Below are positions 63,511-64,000 of a stretch of DNA of 64,000 nt, piece after piece. The position numbers and the translations under genes are program-made. Positions within the stretch are counted from its first letter, which is position 1, and each line of letters begins with the position of its first letter. A model generated the notes under the pieces. It was not told the origin of the DNA. It was given only the letters and a program-made list of their open reading frames with translations, and ran no database searches. The DNA comes from Paludibacter sp. (GTDB lineage Bacteria > Bacteroidota > Bacteroidia > Bacteroidales > Paludibacteraceae). The stretch lies in NCBI GenBank assembly GCA_028690665.1, contig JAQVAV010000001.1, positions 1-64,000 of the forward strand, given 5' to 3'.

Positions 63511-64000
63511 ATGAAATCAATCAACTGCCTCCTGATTTGCAACAATCCCGTTGATACGTTAAAAACTATACAGCAAATCAAACAATCGCCATTCGTAAAA
63601 ACAATTTATCTGCTTGTAAAAGATGCATCTATACAAGCAGAAGGCTGCGAAAGTATAGTGATTGACACCTTGCAAAGCTCGGCAACAGTTCGTAAAATTG
63701 CAGAAAAAGCAGATACGGATTACACGCTGATTTATACCAAAGACAGCGTGCTTGATTTGGGGCAATTTGCACTCGAACGTTTTCAACATATTGCCGAAGA
63801 TACACAGGCTGGTTTGGTATATTCGGATTACTACGAAATAAAAAATGGCATCCGTTCAGCTCATCCCAACATCGATTATCAGGAAGGTTCGTTGCGCGAC
63901 GATTTCAATTTTGGCTCAGTGCTTTTCTACAACAGCCAATTATTAAAACAGGCGGTTGCCGAAACAACTGAAAATTATCAGTTTGCCGGATTTTACAACC
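63511..64000 (+). CDS. Family 2-like glycosyltransferase, N-terminal part, runs off the window
   Basis: Starts with ATG at 63511 and stays open for 163 codons to the window end. The N-terminus has a Rossmann-like GT-A start (INCLLICNNPVDTLKTIQQI), followed by DYTLIYTKDSVLDLGQFALE and AGLVYSDYYEIKNG, as in a Bacteroidota GT2 family protein often found near murein-recycling genes (from memory). The catalytic region is not complete here, so donor and acceptor are unknown. Confidence 0.65.
   Translation, partial: MKSINCLLICNNPVDTLKTIQQIKQSPFVKTIYLLVKDASIQAEGCESIVIDTLQSSATVRKIAEKADTDYTLIYTKDSVLDLGQFALERFQHIAEDTQAGLVYSDYYEIKNGIRSAHPNIDYQEGSLRDDFNFGSVLFYNSQLLKQAVAETTENYQFAGFYN

Noticed and set aside
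1-64000. CRISPR array, rRNA or tRNA genes
   Set aside because: I saw no regularly spaced repeat-spacer units and no rRNA or tRNA-like sequence; the gaps between genes are short and mostly explained by promoters and terminators. A tRNA or covariance-model search was not possible here.

Overview
The window looks like chromosomal DNA of a plant-polysaccharide-degrading, probably anaerobic member of the Bacteroidota, order Bacteroidales. The evidence is two SusC/SusD-type polysaccharide utilisation loci (PULs), a hybrid two-component sensor with an AraC output domain, C-terminal T9SS-like sorting segments, families such as DUF5063, DUF6377, DUF4959/DUF5000 and DUF4998, AT-rich intergenic DNA, and repeated use of the Bacteroidota promoter (TTG, about 19-21 nt, TAnnTTTG). 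I cannot name the species; the content resembles Paludibacter/Dysgonomonas-like bacteria.

Layout. 1-0.8 kb: edge of a probable integrative element (start of a tyrosine recombinase and a double-HTH excisionase-like protein), ending against the dnaK terminator. 0.8-7.5 kb: housekeeping genes (dnaK, folK, a DUF2007-type protein, DUF5063, an RNase D-like exonuclease, an RlmI-type rRNA methyltransferase, an ECF-like sigma factor and a 61-residue protein). 7.6-10 kb: a leftward operon of ABC ATPase, membrane protein, YtrA-type GntR regulator and two tiny membrane proteins. 10.3-11 kb: mazG.

11-34 kb: a pectin/galactan region. It holds a pectin methylesterase, a LytS-type kinase with a periplasmic beta-propeller sensor plus its LytTR regulator, two secreted proteins of unknown function, a hybrid two-component system (HTCS), SusC-SusD-SusE-like proteins, two GH53 endo-beta-1,4-galactanases (one lipid-anchored, one apparently soluble) and a GH2 beta-galactosidase. 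These fit binding, import and breakdown of beta-1,4-galactan side chains of rhamnogalacturonan I. A repeated TTTGTCCGA motif in front of both the HTCS gene and susC is a candidate HTCS operator.

34-51 kb: a second PUL on the minus strand. A DUF6377 regulator precedes a compact set (GH5 with two CBM6-like domains and a T9SS tail, SusC, SusD, a DUF4959/DUF5126/DUF5000 lipoprotein, a short DUF4998 lipoprotein, and a protein with three lectin-like/PKD pairs), followed by a GH3 glycosidase. A beta-glucan substrate is likely but not proven.

51-64 kb: a TIGR02757 protein, the NAD(P)HX repair enzyme nnr, an orphan contractile-tail tube-like protein, a small CCHC protein, a TetR-controlled tripartite ABC efflux operon (TolC, HlyD, two ATPases, two permeases) interrupted by a four-helix-bundle (S23-type) gene flanked by inverted repeats, then a murein-recycling pair (amino-sugar kinase, murQ) and the start of a glycosyltransferase.

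The items I would look at first are the candidate HTCS operator, the repeat-bounded S23 insertion, the two efflux ATPase ORFs that lie in one frame separated by a single stop, the orphan tail-tube protein, and the three-fold lectin-like/PKD protein.
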